Under the pieces are notes generated by a model. The model was not told the DNA's origin, did not search any database, and worked only from the letters and a program-made list of their open reading frames with translations. The position numbers were made by a program, and so were the translations under genes. Source: Acidobacteriota bacterium (GTDB lineage Bacteria; Acidobacteriota; Blastocatellia; Pyrinomonadales; Pyrinomonadaceae). From it: a stretch of 7,223 nt of DNA. Within the stretch, counting starts at the first letter, position 1. Every line of letters starts with the position of its first letter. The stretch is taken from contig JAEZJR010000158.1 of the NCBI GenBank assembly GCA_023415725.1, positions 1 to 7,223 of the forward strand. The letters are read 5' to 3'. Of the stretch, positions 1-6,433 are shown piece by piece.

Positions 1-103
1 CCTTTGATTATAAGGATGGAATGCAGTAAAGCTTCGGATTTCGAGAGTTTAGCAGAGTTGTTGAGATTTTTGTATTTATCGCCGAAGATTAGGGATTAGA
101 ACG

Positions 104-1528
104 ATGTTCCAGTCCATCCATTTCGAATCGACCGGCCGCAAGTCCACGAATGCGTCCAAACCCGAGGTAATAGCCGCTCTCCAGGAGATCGTCGGCGACG
201 AAAACGTCGTTGTGGACCCCGACCGGGTCGAGCCTTATGGCGCGGACGCGGTGAAGGAGAAGTTCCCGCCGGAGGCGGTCGTGTTCCCGCAATCGACCGA
301 AGAGATGGTCGCGATACTGAAGCTCGCGAACGAGCATCATTTCCCGGTGACGGCACGTGGCGGCGGCGTCGGGTACACCGGCGGCGCGGTGCCCGTGGAC
401 GGCGGCATCGTGATCGGGACGGACCGGATGAAGCGGATCATTGAGGTCAACGTCGATGACCTTTACGTCGTCTGCCAGCCTGGGCTCACGACCTTCGAAG
501 TGCAGCAGGCGGTCGCCGAGAAAGGGTTGATGTTCGCTCCGGACCCGGCTTCATACAAAGATTCATTCATCGGCGGCAACATCGCCGAGAACGCCGGCGG
601 GATGCGCACGCCTAAGTACGGCGTGACGAAGCACCACGTGCTCGGGCTCGAGGTCGTTACTGCGACCGGCGAAATCATCCGAACGGGCGGTAAGACCGTG
701 AAGAACGTCGTCGGGTTCGACCTCACGGGGTTGATGTGCGGAAGCGAGGGGATGCTCGGGATCATCACCGAGGCGACGCTGAAGCTGCTCCCGATGCCGG
801 AGGCGACCGCGACCGTGCGTGCGAACTTCACCTCGATGGAGGCCGCGTGCAAGGTGCTCACCAAATTCACGCCCGAAGGCCTCTTGCCGATGGCGATGGA
901 GGTGATCGATAAGTTTTGCGTCGCAGCTGTGGAAGAGAACTTTGCCTTCGGCTTGTCGCGTGAGGCCGAGGCGATCCTTCTTGTCGCGGTCGACGGTTCG
1001 AAAGAAGAGGTCGAGCGCAACGCCGTGACGATCGAGCGGATAATCAAGGCGAACGGAGGCTTCGACGTGATCCGGGCCGAGACGAAAGCGGAAGAGGACA
1101 AGCTCTGGGACGTCCGCCGCGCGATCTCACCGTCCTTGATGAAATACGGCACGCTGAAGATCAACGAGGACGTCGTCGTGCCTCGATCCAAAGTGCCGGA
1201 ACTCGTCGCCCGCATCGAGGAGATCGGCCGCAAGCACGACACCTTCGTCGCGAACTTCGGCCACGCCGGCGACGGCAACATCCACGTCAACTTCGTCGTC
1301 GACCGCGACGACCCCGAACAGGTCGCCCGTGCCCGCGAATGCGTCGCCGAAACGTTTCAACTCTCCGTCGATCTCGGCGGTACCATCTCCGGTGAACACG
1401 GAATCGGGTACGTCAAATCCCAATACATGCACTACGCCATCGATCGCCCCACCCTCGACATAATGAAGGGTATCAAGAAGGTCTTCGATCCGAATGGGAT
1501 ATTGAACCCGGGGAAGATGTTCGTTTAG
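104..1528 (+). CDS. glcD: GlcD-like FAD-binding oxidase (glycolate / D-lactate dehydrogenase type)
   Basis: Predicted flavoprotein that oxidises a 2-hydroxy acid such as glycolate or D-lactate to the 2-oxo acid. The 474-aa length is close to the usual 460-500 aa. The N-terminal PCMH-type FAD domain covers about residues 50-235: a Gly-rich ARGGGVGYTGG stretch (84-94), GGNIAENAGG (157-166) and a CGSEGMLGIITE segment (212-223). The C-terminal FAD-oxidase domain has NFGHAGDGNIHVN (384-396, with H387 and H394 as likely metal ligands), SGEHGIG (429-435, E431/H432) and the typical DPNGILNPGK end (462-471). The ATG at 104 has an AGGGA Shine-Dalgarno 8 nt upstream (91-95); the first ~18 residues look unconserved. 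No GlcE or Fe-S GlcF partner is visible, so it may act alone or with a distant partner. Substrate cannot be fixed from sequence; the symbol marks the family only. Confidence 0.9.
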   Translation: MFQSIHFESTGRKSTNASKPEVIAALQEIVGDENVVVDPDRVEPYGADAVKEKFPPEAVVFPQSTEEMVAILKLANEHHFPVTARGGGVGYTGGAVPVDGGIVIGTDRMKRIIEVNVDDLYVVCQPGLTTFEVQQAVAEKGLMFAPDPASYKDSFIGGNIAENAGGMRTPKYGVTKHHVLGLEVVTATGEIIRTGGKTVKNVVGFDLTGLMCGSEGMLGIITEATLKLLPMPEATATVRANFTSMEAACKVLTKFTPEGLLPMAMEVIDKFCVAAVEENFAFGLSREAEAILLVAVDGSKEEVERNAVTIERIIKANGGFDVIRAETKAEEDKLWDVRRAISPSLMKYGTLKINEDVVVPRSKVPELVARIEEIGRKHDTFVANFGHAGDGNIHVNFVVDRDDPEQVARARECVAETFQLSVDLGGTISGEHGIGYVKSQYMHYAIDRPTLDIMKGIKKVFDPNGILNPGKMFV

Positions 1529-1535
1529 AGAACAA

Positions 1536-2408
1536 CTACAATTTCAGGGAATTCTTAGGTGAAATCCGGTATTTGAACGTCAGCACTCTCCGATTCCAGA
1601 GAGTCAACGCTTGCTCCGCTACAATAAGGCCGCCTTCTTCGCGAATGGTCAGGCGGTCACGGAATGTTTTAATGAACTGTGCCCAGAATTCACCCTTAGA
1701 ATCTTCCAACAGAAAATAAAAACCGTGATCGCCGAATTTTCTTCCGCTGGATTCCAGGACCAGTTCACCATTCGACCCGACACCGGGGGCCATCAGGACG
1801 GTTGCATTGCCTTTAGGCAATGGGAACACAGCTTTGACACATGTTTCTCCTGAGGGCAATTTGCACGTGCCGTACACTCCTGAATAGATCACTTGGCCGC
1901 TCGACTGGATAGTTCGAAACCAGATCGTGTGTTTGATCTGGTTCGTGTCCGGTTCCACAAGCGTGATTATTTCACTTTTCAGCGATTCCCCTTCGTCCAG
2001 ATCACGCGTTGGAATGTTCAGCTGGTTTATTCTGTTGCTGAATAATTTGTTAACCAATGTCCCGAGTACCCTAAAGATCGGGTTCCATTTTACTGAGAAC
2101 GCCAGGTCATAATTTGCCGTGTTTTCATAGAAGTCGATAACGTCGGGCGGCAATGTGGACACGTCAGATTCCGATAGGTTTAGCTGACAGATCGAAGGTA
2201 TTAGACCTCTCGACGCTCCATTTCGTTCAACGATCAGACCTTCTTTTTCCGCTAACTGATCTATGAAAGCTTCGCCGATACCGCCAATGCTTCCGAATGG
2301 CCCCACCAACCACGGGACCTCGTCCGGATCGATCCGTCTCCCCCAAATGATCACCCATTGCTGAGTAAACCAATCCTGAAGTTTCTGCATTGGAAAGGCG
2401 ATCACCAT
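1536..2408 (-). CDS. Conserved-looking protein of unknown function (290 aa), second gene of CrtA-like unit
   Basis: I cannot assign a function. The protein is soluble in appearance, with no signal peptide and no clear membrane helix. The N-terminus is rich in Trp and Gly: WFTQQWVIIWGRRIDPDEVPW (13-33) is followed by a Gly-rich segment (36-46) that could be a loop or a turn of a binding site. The middle carries a YENTANYDLAFSVKWNP stretch (94-110) and a basic, amphipathic LVNKLFSNRINQLNIP segment (118-133). The C-terminal half looks like beta strands, with Cys182 and Cys190 bracketing a short Pro/Gly turn and an F-GDHGFYFLLEDSKG block (225-239). The start at 2408 lies 8 bp after the stop of the CrtA-like gene, with no good Shine-Dalgarno, so translation may be coupled; Met7 at 2390 is an alternative. 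Codon use is less GC-biased than in the flanking genes. Confidence 0.75.
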   Translation of the reverse strand: MVIAFPMQKLQDWFTQQWVIIWGRRIDPDEVPWLVGPFGSIGGIGEAFIDQLAEKEGLIVERNGASRGLIPSICQLNLSESDVSTLPPDVIDFYENTANYDLAFSVKWNPIFRVLGTLVNKLFSNRINQLNIPTRDLDEGESLKSEIITLVEPDTNQIKHTIWFRTIQSSGQVIYSGVYGTCKLPSGETCVKAVFPLPKGNATVLMAPGVGSNGELVLESSGRKFGDHGFYFLLEDSKGEFWAQFIKTFRDRLTIREEGGLIVAEQALTLWNRRVLTFKYRISPKNSLKL

Positions 2409-2416
2409 AACTGCGA

Positions 2417-3121
2417 CTAGTTCAGATCAGGGATGATGTTTGTTTGCCCGTTCCACTCACCACTTTCGGAAATTGGCTTGAACCTTAATGTCGTGAATTC
2501 GAAGTGAAAGTCCTTTCTGTCTCTTTCCTTCATCGCATCTGCGTGACGTTTTGGATGCGGAACCGAACTATTCCCGCGAACCATATCCGTCATCTCTCTT
2601 TCTGATCTCCAGACCGAAAAAGTCGAAACAGTTCGCGGAAGTCTGATCGATGCCAAAGCGAGGGTAGTGCCGGGATGGTCCCGGACCAATTTTTCTACAG
2701 GCCTACCCCAATAAATGAACCTGGGAACCTCCAACATCTTCATTCGGGCAAGTGTTACGGCAACAACCGGTGAGCCGGGAGGATCTACCTGGCGATTTAC
2801 GGAGGGAATCTTAAAGCCGCTGACACTTCCCCACTGCCTCAGGAACGAAAGTCGTGAGTGCCAGCCTTTGGCCAAGATCTTCCCGACGCGATCATTCTTC
2901 AAATATTCGTCAATTGCCGATTCTTCTTCCCATTGGCCGAACACAGCAAGTTGTTTGACCATCATTCGGGACGGAGAAAAAATAGGTGACCCTAATGTCA
3001 TGACTGTCATGCATTCTGCATGGATCAAACCGGGAGCCTGCATGGTTCGCGGAGGAAACAGGATGGCATTAAGGGCCGAGGTGAATGAAGTTTTTACTAG
3101 GTGGTATGAGAATACACTCAT
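2417..3121 (-). CDS. Spheroidene monooxygenase (CrtA)-like protein
   Basis: The 234-aa protein resembles, from memory of the family, CrtA spheroidene monooxygenase, a heme-dependent oxygenase acting on carotenoids in phototrophs. The matching features are LAVFGQWEEE (58-67), where CrtA has an LAVW-DE segment; an AVTLARMKM-EVPRFIYWGRPV region (121-142); and the C-terminal TVSTFSVWRSEREM (164-177), PHPKRHADAMKERDRKDF (188-205) and TTLRFKPI (210-217) blocks. This layout suggests a duplicated ferredoxin-like (dimeric alpha-beta barrel) fold. Similarity is distant, no other carotenoid gene is in the window, and the true substrate is unknown. I place the start at the ATG at 3121, which has AAGG 10 nt upstream; an in-frame TTG at 3145 would add eight residues. 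The gene leads a minus-strand pair with the 290-aa unknown. Confidence 0.72.
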   Translation of the reverse strand: MSVFSYHLVKTSFTSALNAILFPPRTMQAPGLIHAECMTVMTLGSPIFSPSRMMVKQLAVFGQWEEESAIDEYLKNDRVGKILAKGWHSRLSFLRQWGSVSGFKIPSVNRQVDPPGSPVVAVTLARMKMLEVPRFIYWGRPVEKLVRDHPGTTLALASIRLPRTVSTFSVWRSEREMTDMVRGNSSVPHPKRHADAMKERDRKDFHFEFTTLRFKPISESGEWNGQTNIIPDLN

Positions 3122-3327
3122 TTTAGGGTCGCCTTCACTCGGCAAATCGATTTCGGAATAATCTTAACCCCCAATGTGCCTAAGCCAAACTTATCGGAGG
3201 CATCATTCTTCGAGCGACCCCGCGGCGGTGGAACTTCGACGCTAACTCCTTTCCCAATTTGCTTCCACTGAGAGCATTCCTGAAGAAATGACGGTTCCCT
3301 CCATTTCGAGTTATCATCAAACGCCAT
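3118..3327 (-). CDS. Uncertain small ORF (69 aa, or 73 aa from ATG at 3339) upstream of the CrtA-like gene
   Basis: The frame is open from an ATG at 3327 (or 3339) to a TGA at 3118-3120, and that TGA overlaps the ATG of the CrtA-like gene in an ATGA quartet, the arrangement typical of translational coupling. The product is basic and hydrophilic (SKW near the start, a PPPRGRSKNDASDKF run in the middle, Lys-rich end), with no recognised domain, signal peptide or membrane segment. Against it: its start overlaps head-to-head with the first codons of the phosphatase gene on the other strand, leaving its promoter inside that gene; no Shine-Dalgarno is evident; and a possible promoter for the CrtA-like gene lies inside it at 3161-3188. 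It may simply be the intergenic region between divergent genes, or the remnant of a longer N-terminal extension. Confidence 0.25.
   Translation of the reverse strand: MAFDDNSKWREPSFLQECSQWKQIGKGVSVEVPPPRGRSKNDASDKFGLGTLGVKIIPKSICRVKATLK
3161..3188 (-). promoter_or_regulatory. Possible promoter for the CrtA-like / unknown gene pair
   Basis: Read on the minus strand, TTGGCT (3183-3188) is followed after 16 nt by TAAGAT (3161-3166). These match the sigma-70 consensus at 3/6 and 4/6 positions. Initiation would fall near 3154, giving a leader of about 33 nt before the ATG at 3121. The match is weak and acidobacterial consensus may differ, so this is only a candidate. Confidence 0.2.
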
Positions 3328-3823
3328 GAAGATATTCATCCTAATAGCTTTAGCCGTCCTTCTCGTCTGCGGGGCCGAAGGCATTTCCGCTCAAACAAAG
3401 ACCATCATCCTCGTCCGCCACGCTGAAAAGGCGGATGCGACGAGTCAGGATCCGGAGCTTTCGGCTGAGGGGAAGCAGAGGGCGGAGAGGTTGGTGAAGG
3501 TGGCTGGGAAATATAAGCCCGGCGGGTTTTATTCGACCAACTTCAAGCGCACGCGGGACACTATCGGGCCGCTCGCGGCGAAGCGCGGCAAGCAGGTGGA
3601 AACCTATGACCCGCGGAACCCCAACGCCCTCGTCGACACGATAATGAAGAGCAAGTTCAAACGCCACATCGTCGCGGGGCACAGCAACTCGATCCCGGGC
3701 CTCGCGAACCTGATCGCGAAGAAAGACGTCTTTAAGAACCTCGACGAATCTGAATACGGCGTCATCTGGGTGATCCGCATTAAGGATGGAAAAGTGCGGA
3801 AGACAGAGGTTATCCCTTACTAG
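3326..3823 (+). CDS. Secreted SixA-like histidine phosphatase family protein
   Basis: A 165-aa member of the histidine phosphatase (phosphoglycerate mutase-like) superfamily, in which a catalytic His is transiently phosphorylated. Residues 1-22 form a signal peptide (MKIF, hydrophobic core 5-15, ISA-Q cleavage site after A22), so the enzyme probably works in the periplasm or outside. The VRHAEK motif (30-35) supplies R31 and nucleophile H32. YSTNFKRTRDT (69-79) gives the usual conserved Arg R77, and VAGHSNSIP (116-124) carries the second catalytic His, H119. The short length without a large cap insertion resembles SixA, which removes phosphate from phosphohistidine in a cytoplasmic Hpt domain; export makes that substrate unlikely here and the real one is unknown. 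No strong Shine-Dalgarno precedes the ATG, but the signal peptide fixes the start. It is probably cotranscribed with the VOC gene 11 bp downstream. Confidence 0.88.
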   Translation: MKIFILIALAVLLVCGAEGISAQTKTIILVRHAEKADATSQDPELSAEGKQRAERLVKVAGKYKPGGFYSTNFKRTRDTIGPLAAKRGKQVETYDPRNPNALVDTIMKSKFKRHIVAGHSNSIPGLANLIAKKDVFKNLDESEYGVIWVIRIKDGKVRKTEVIPY

Positions 3824-3826
3824 GAA
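3822..3826 (+). promoter_or_regulatory. Shine-Dalgarno AGGAA overlapping the phosphatase stop codon
   Basis: AGGAA shares its first two bases with the TAG stop (3821-3823) of the phosphatase gene and sits 8 nt before the ATG of the VOC gene at 3835. This supports that start and points to coupled translation of the two genes. Confidence 0.6.
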
Positions 3827-3834
3827 CAAACTAT

Positions 3835-4203
3835 ATGAATATCCCCGAAGGCCACAACACCGTGATGCCGTACCTGATGATGGAGGACGCCCGCGGATTC
3901 ATCGAATTCATCAAGGACGTTTTCGGAGCCGAGATGACGCACGAGAGCGAGCGCGACGGGATGATCGGGCATTGCGAAGCACGTATCGGCGACAGCACGA
4001 TGATGTTTTCGCAGAGCCGCGACGAGTGGAAACCGGCCACCGCGAACTTATTTGTTTACGTCGATGACGCGGACGGAACTTATCGTAAGGCTCTTGACGC
4101 GGGTTCGACGGCCGTGATGGAAATGGCAGATCAGGAATATGGTCGCAGTGGGGGAGTGACGGATCCATTCGGGAACGTCTGGTGGATCACATCGCCGCTA
4201 TAG
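3835..4203 (+). CDS. VOC (glyoxalase/bleomycin resistance-type) family protein, PhnB-like
   Basis: A 122-aa single-subunit protein of the vicinal oxygen chelate superfamily, made of two beta-alpha-beta-beta-beta modules. The first module contains MPYLMMEDARGFIEFIKDVFGAE (11-33), the usual opening strand and helix of PhnB-like members, and GHCEARIGDSTMMFSQ (45-60). The second contains LFVYVDDADGTYRKALDAG (72-90) and ends with the signature DPFGNVWWI (110-118). E48 and a residue near the C-terminal strand are candidate metal ligands, but the typical fully conserved His/Glu set of glyoxalase I is not evident, and PhnB-like members often have no known activity. No signal peptide, so cytoplasmic, unlike its operon neighbour. 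The start at 3835 is supported by an AGGAA 8 nt upstream. Function stays open: isomerase, dioxygenase or small-molecule binding are all possible within the superfamily. Confidence 0.88.
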   Translation: MNIPEGHNTVMPYLMMEDARGFIEFIKDVFGAEMTHESERDGMIGHCEARIGDSTMMFSQSRDEWKPATANLFVYVDDADGTYRKALDAGSTAVMEMADQEYGRSGGVTDPFGNVWWITSPL

Positions 4204-4207
4204 AATT

Positions 4208-4239
4208 AAAAAGGGGGACGTTAGCGTCCCCCTTTTTTT
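4208..4239. terminator. Bidirectional Rho-independent terminator between convergent operons
   Basis: A perfect 8-bp GC-rich stem, GGGGGACG (4213-4220) with CGTCCCCC (4225-4232), closes a TTAG loop. It is flanked by five A on the left and seven T on the right, so the stem can extend to 13 bp and offers a U-tract on either strand. It lies 4 bp after the VOC stop (plus) and 17 bp after the VWA stop (minus), and should end transcripts from both sides. Confidence 0.93.
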
Positions 4240-4256
4240 GATCGAATGTAATTTAG

Positions 4257-5327
4257 CTATTTCTTCTGTCCCCCCTTGGCGAAGTAGCCTTCGCGGTGCG
4301 TCACTTTGACCTTCTGCTTCTGCAGTTCCGGGTTAACGATCTGGATCTCGATCTTTCGATACGATCCGTCCAGGGCCTGGTTCTGCGGTTCGTAGGCGAT
4401 CAGGTACTGCGACCGCATCTCCTCCTCGATCTGTTTGAACGCCTTTCGCAGCTCCACCTCGTCGCGGGGGAAGAACGCTCGTCCGCCCGTGCGTTCGGAG
4501 ATCTTCTTCAGAGCTCCCTGATCGACGCCGTCGTAGAAATTGTCCCCGATCCCGATCGAGTAGATCACGGCCTCGGCCTTTTGTGCCGCCAAGACTGCTT
4601 CGTCGAGTTTTTTCGTGCCTGAGGTGTTGTACCCGTCCGAAAGCAGGATGATCGCACGGCGGGTCTTCTCCGGCGCGGGCCCGAGCACTTCCTCCGCGGT
4701 CACCCAGATCGAATCCCAAATTGCGGTGGAACCCTGAATGCGGGTCCCCTGGCCCGAGATCGGCGGGGTCCCCGGTGCCATCACGCCACCTCCGATGTAG
4801 CCTGCGGGCGGCACGAACTGCACTCGGTCGATCGCCCTGCGAAGCCGCTGAAGGTTGTTCGTCATCCCCTGTTCGAGGGTGGATTCGCCGGTGAACGAGA
4901 TCACCGCGACCTCATCCTTCGTCGGGCGTATGAACGATTCCACAAAGGATATCGCGGCGAGTTTCTCCTCGGGCAGCGTGCGCTGCTGCGAGATGCTCGT
5001 ATCGATCAGGATCGCCAGGCTCATCGGCAGGTCCACTTGGCGCGAGAACGCGTCGATGTTCTGCGGCTTGCCGTCCTCGAGGATCTGGATGTCCTCCTTT
5101 TTAAGGCCCAGTAGCAGCCTACGGTCCTTGTCCTGGGCCGTGAAGAGGACGTTCACCACCTCGGTGTCTATTTTGATCTCCTCATCTTCCGGATCCGGTG
5201 TGGGAGGAGGCGTCGATGACGGGGCCGCTGTCGAGCTTTGAGCCGACGCGTCCGTCGAGAAGTAGGCCGAACCGGCGATCGCCGCGACCACTAGTGCCAA
5301 CACGAAGATGTTCCTGATTTTTTCCAT
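4257..5327 (-). CDS. Secreted VWA domain protein (acidobacterial VWFA-related family), downstream paralog
   Basis: A 356-aa exported protein. Residues 1-29 are a signal peptide (K/R near the start, hydrophobic 7-20, cleavage DASA-Q), followed by a Ser/Thr/Pro-rich linker (31-46). A short beta domain (about 51-98) has the typical 'LKKEDIQILEDGKPQ' pattern of the family. The VWA domain (about 102-305) has a complete metal-ion-dependent adhesion site: DTSIS (109-113), T201 and D231 in LLSDGYN. Such domains bind protein ligands through the metal. A C-terminal strand region (306-350, SQYLIAYEP) ends the protein. A Gly/Pro-rich insert (about 171-199) precedes T201 and is absent from the upstream paralog. 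A GAGAGAG purine run about 8 nt before the ATG at 5327 is a fair ribosome site. It is 41 bp downstream of its paralog and probably cotranscribed. No sortase, lipobox or transmembrane anchor is seen; the ligand is unknown. Confidence 0.9.
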   Translation of the reverse strand: MEKIRNIFVLALVVAAIAGSAYFSTDASAQSSTAAPSSTPPPTPDPEDEEIKIDTEVVNVLFTAQDKDRRLLLGLKKEDIQILEDGKPQNIDAFSRQVDLPMSLAILIDTSISQQRTLPEEKLAAISFVESFIRPTKDEVAVISFTGESTLEQGMTNNLQRLRRAIDRVQFVPPAGYIGGGVMAPGTPPISGQGTRIQGSTAIWDSIWVTAEEVLGPAPEKTRRAIILLSDGYNTSGTKKLDEAVLAAQKAEAVIYSIGIGDNFYDGVDQGALKKISERTGGRAFFPRDEVELRKAFKQIEEEMRSQYLIAYEPQNQALDGSYRKIEIQIVNPELQKQKVKVTHREGYFAKGGQKK

Positions 5328-5368
5328 TCTTGCTCTCTCGGATGTCGACCGAGGTCCCTCTCGTTCGC

Positions 5369-6316
5369 CTATTTAAGGCTGTCACGCACGGCGCGGTAGC
5401 TCTTCTTCGTGCGGATGTCGTACTTCTTGGTCTTCTGCGGGTCGTTGAACCGCACCTCGATCTTGCGCTCGCGCCCGTCGTAATTCTGGTTCGCGGGGCG
5501 GTAGGTGATGATGTACTGACCCTGCAGTTCATCCGAGATCTTCTTGAACGCTCTTTCGAGTGCGAGCATGTCACCCGTAAAAAACGCCTGGCCGCCCGTT
5601 TCCTCGCAGAGCCGCGTCAACGATTTATCCCCTTTGTCCTTGACGGTCCCCGCCTCGACGCCGGGGACGGAACCGAGGAAGCCGGCCTTTGTCGAGATCG
5701 CGAAAATCGTCGTTTCGGTACGCTGAGCGATGTCGATCGCGTCGTTGAGGTCCGCGCGGCTGAAGGTATCGTCGCCGTCCGTGATGATGACGATCACCCG
5801 TCGGCCGGGGACGTTACGGAGTTTTTCGTCCGCGAAGGTCCACACCGCATCGTATAGCGCAGTCTGTGAACCGGTCTTCTTCACCCCGTCCACGGCCTTT
5901 TGGATAAGGTCGAGCTTGTCTGTGAAATCCTGTTTGAGCTCGATCTGGTGATCGAAGGTCATGAAAGCTCCTTTGTCCTTTCGGAGCTTGATTACCGTAT
6001 TCAGGAAATTGGCAGCCGCTTCTTTCGAGAATTGCAGTTTGCCGGCAGTTGAAGGCGATGTATCCATCAGCACGCCGACGTACACCGCCGGATTCGATTT
6101 TTCCGAGGTGAAGAACGTGACCTCCTGCTGCACGCCGTCCTCGAAAACGGCGAAATCGCCGCGAGTCAGGCCGGTCACGAGTTCCTTCTTCTGCGTCACC
6201 GTTACGGGGAGGCGCACCTCGAACGTCCTGGACGGGTCGTCTTGGGCGGAGGCAGCGACCACGCCCGACAGCACGAACGCTAAAATTGCGAATATCGAAA
6301 AGAAATTGGCCTTCAT
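5369..6316 (-). CDS. Secreted VWA domain protein (acidobacterial VWFA-related family), upstream paralog
   Basis: A 315-aa exported protein, first of the tandem pair. I take the ATG at 6316 because it opens a clean signal peptide (K2, hydrophobic 5-20, AASA-Q cleavage after A24); an in-frame ATG at 6427 would add 37 charged residues in front and run through the candidate promoter region. The N-terminal beta domain (about 31-70) holds LTRGDFAVFEDGVQQEV (50-66). The VWA domain (about 77-260) has a full metal site: DTSPS (85-89), T152 in SQTALYDAV and D180 in ITDGDD. The C-terminus matches the paralog in order: EETGGQAFF (238-246), RAFKKISDELQGQYIITYRP (255-274) and a basic final strand region. 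It has a short KKT link where the paralog has the Gly/Pro insert, but a longer loop at about 211-230. No strong Shine-Dalgarno is visible. It probably binds a protein or surface ligand outside the inner membrane. Confidence 0.9.
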   Translation of the reverse strand: MKANFFSIFAILAFVLSGVVAASAQDDPSRTFEVRLPVTVTQKKELVTGLTRGDFAVFEDGVQQEVTFFTSEKSNPAVYVGVLMDTSPSTAGKLQFSKEAAANFLNTVIKLRKDKGAFMTFDHQIELKQDFTDKLDLIQKAVDGVKKTGSQTALYDAVWTFADEKLRNVPGRRVIVIITDGDDTFSRADLNDAIDIAQRTETTIFAISTKAGFLGSVPGVEAGTVKDKGDKSLTRLCEETGGQAFFTGDMLALERAFKKISDELQGQYIITYRPANQNYDGRERKIEVRFNDPQKTKKYDIRTKKSYRAVRDSLK

Positions 6317-6392
6317 ATTGCTGGTCAGGTCCGAAAAGGCTGGCAATCGTCTAGGATGCCTCGGACACCGATATTTGTTGTCCGAAACCGAA

Positions 6393-6408
6393 CTGATAAG
6401 TATATCAG
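6393..6408. repeat. 16-bp palindrome in the divergent VWA / mutase intergenic region
   Basis: CTGATA and TATCAG form perfect 6-bp arms around AGTA. The minus-strand reading contains TATACT (6399-6404), a 5/6 match to a -10 element, at a suitable distance (about 75-nt leader) from the VWA start at 6316; no convincing -35 was found at 15-18 nt. It could be an operator overlapping the VWA operon promoter, or chance. Confidence 0.35.
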
Positions 6409-6433
6409 AGCCCAAGTCAGCGGACATTCTCTA

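Noticed and set aside
11..20. Ten-base string TAAGGATGGA repeated at 3781-3790
   Set aside because: A shared 10-mer is expected by chance several times in a window of this size, and the second copy is inside a coding gene.
463..1290. Long 275-aa minus-strand open frame
   Set aside because: It lies wholly inside the oxidase gene, whose motifs are complete; its Ser/Thr/Ile-rich product shows no domain and is an antisense shadow of GC-biased codons.
3122..3145. TTG start at 3145 for the CrtA-like protein
   Set aside because: Adds only eight residues without a better ribosome site, while the ATG at 3121 has AAGG at a workable distance.
2715..3161. 148-aa plus-strand open frame
   Set aside because: Antisense to the CrtA-like gene, which has recognisable family blocks; the plus-strand product shows no domain.
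3786..4067. 93-aa plus-strand open frame bridging phosphatase and VOC genes
   Set aside because: It is a frame-shifted reading of the VOC gene, very Arg-rich, and the VOC frame has the signature motif.
5330..5857. 175-aa plus-strand open frame
   Set aside because: Shadow opposite the VWA gene, low-complexity Arg/Val/Asp-rich product without a domain.
6317..6427. 37-residue N-terminal extension of the upstream VWA protein from the ATG at 6427
   Set aside because: It would bury the signal peptide inside the protein and run through the palindrome and -10-like element; the ATG at 6316 starts the signal peptide cleanly.
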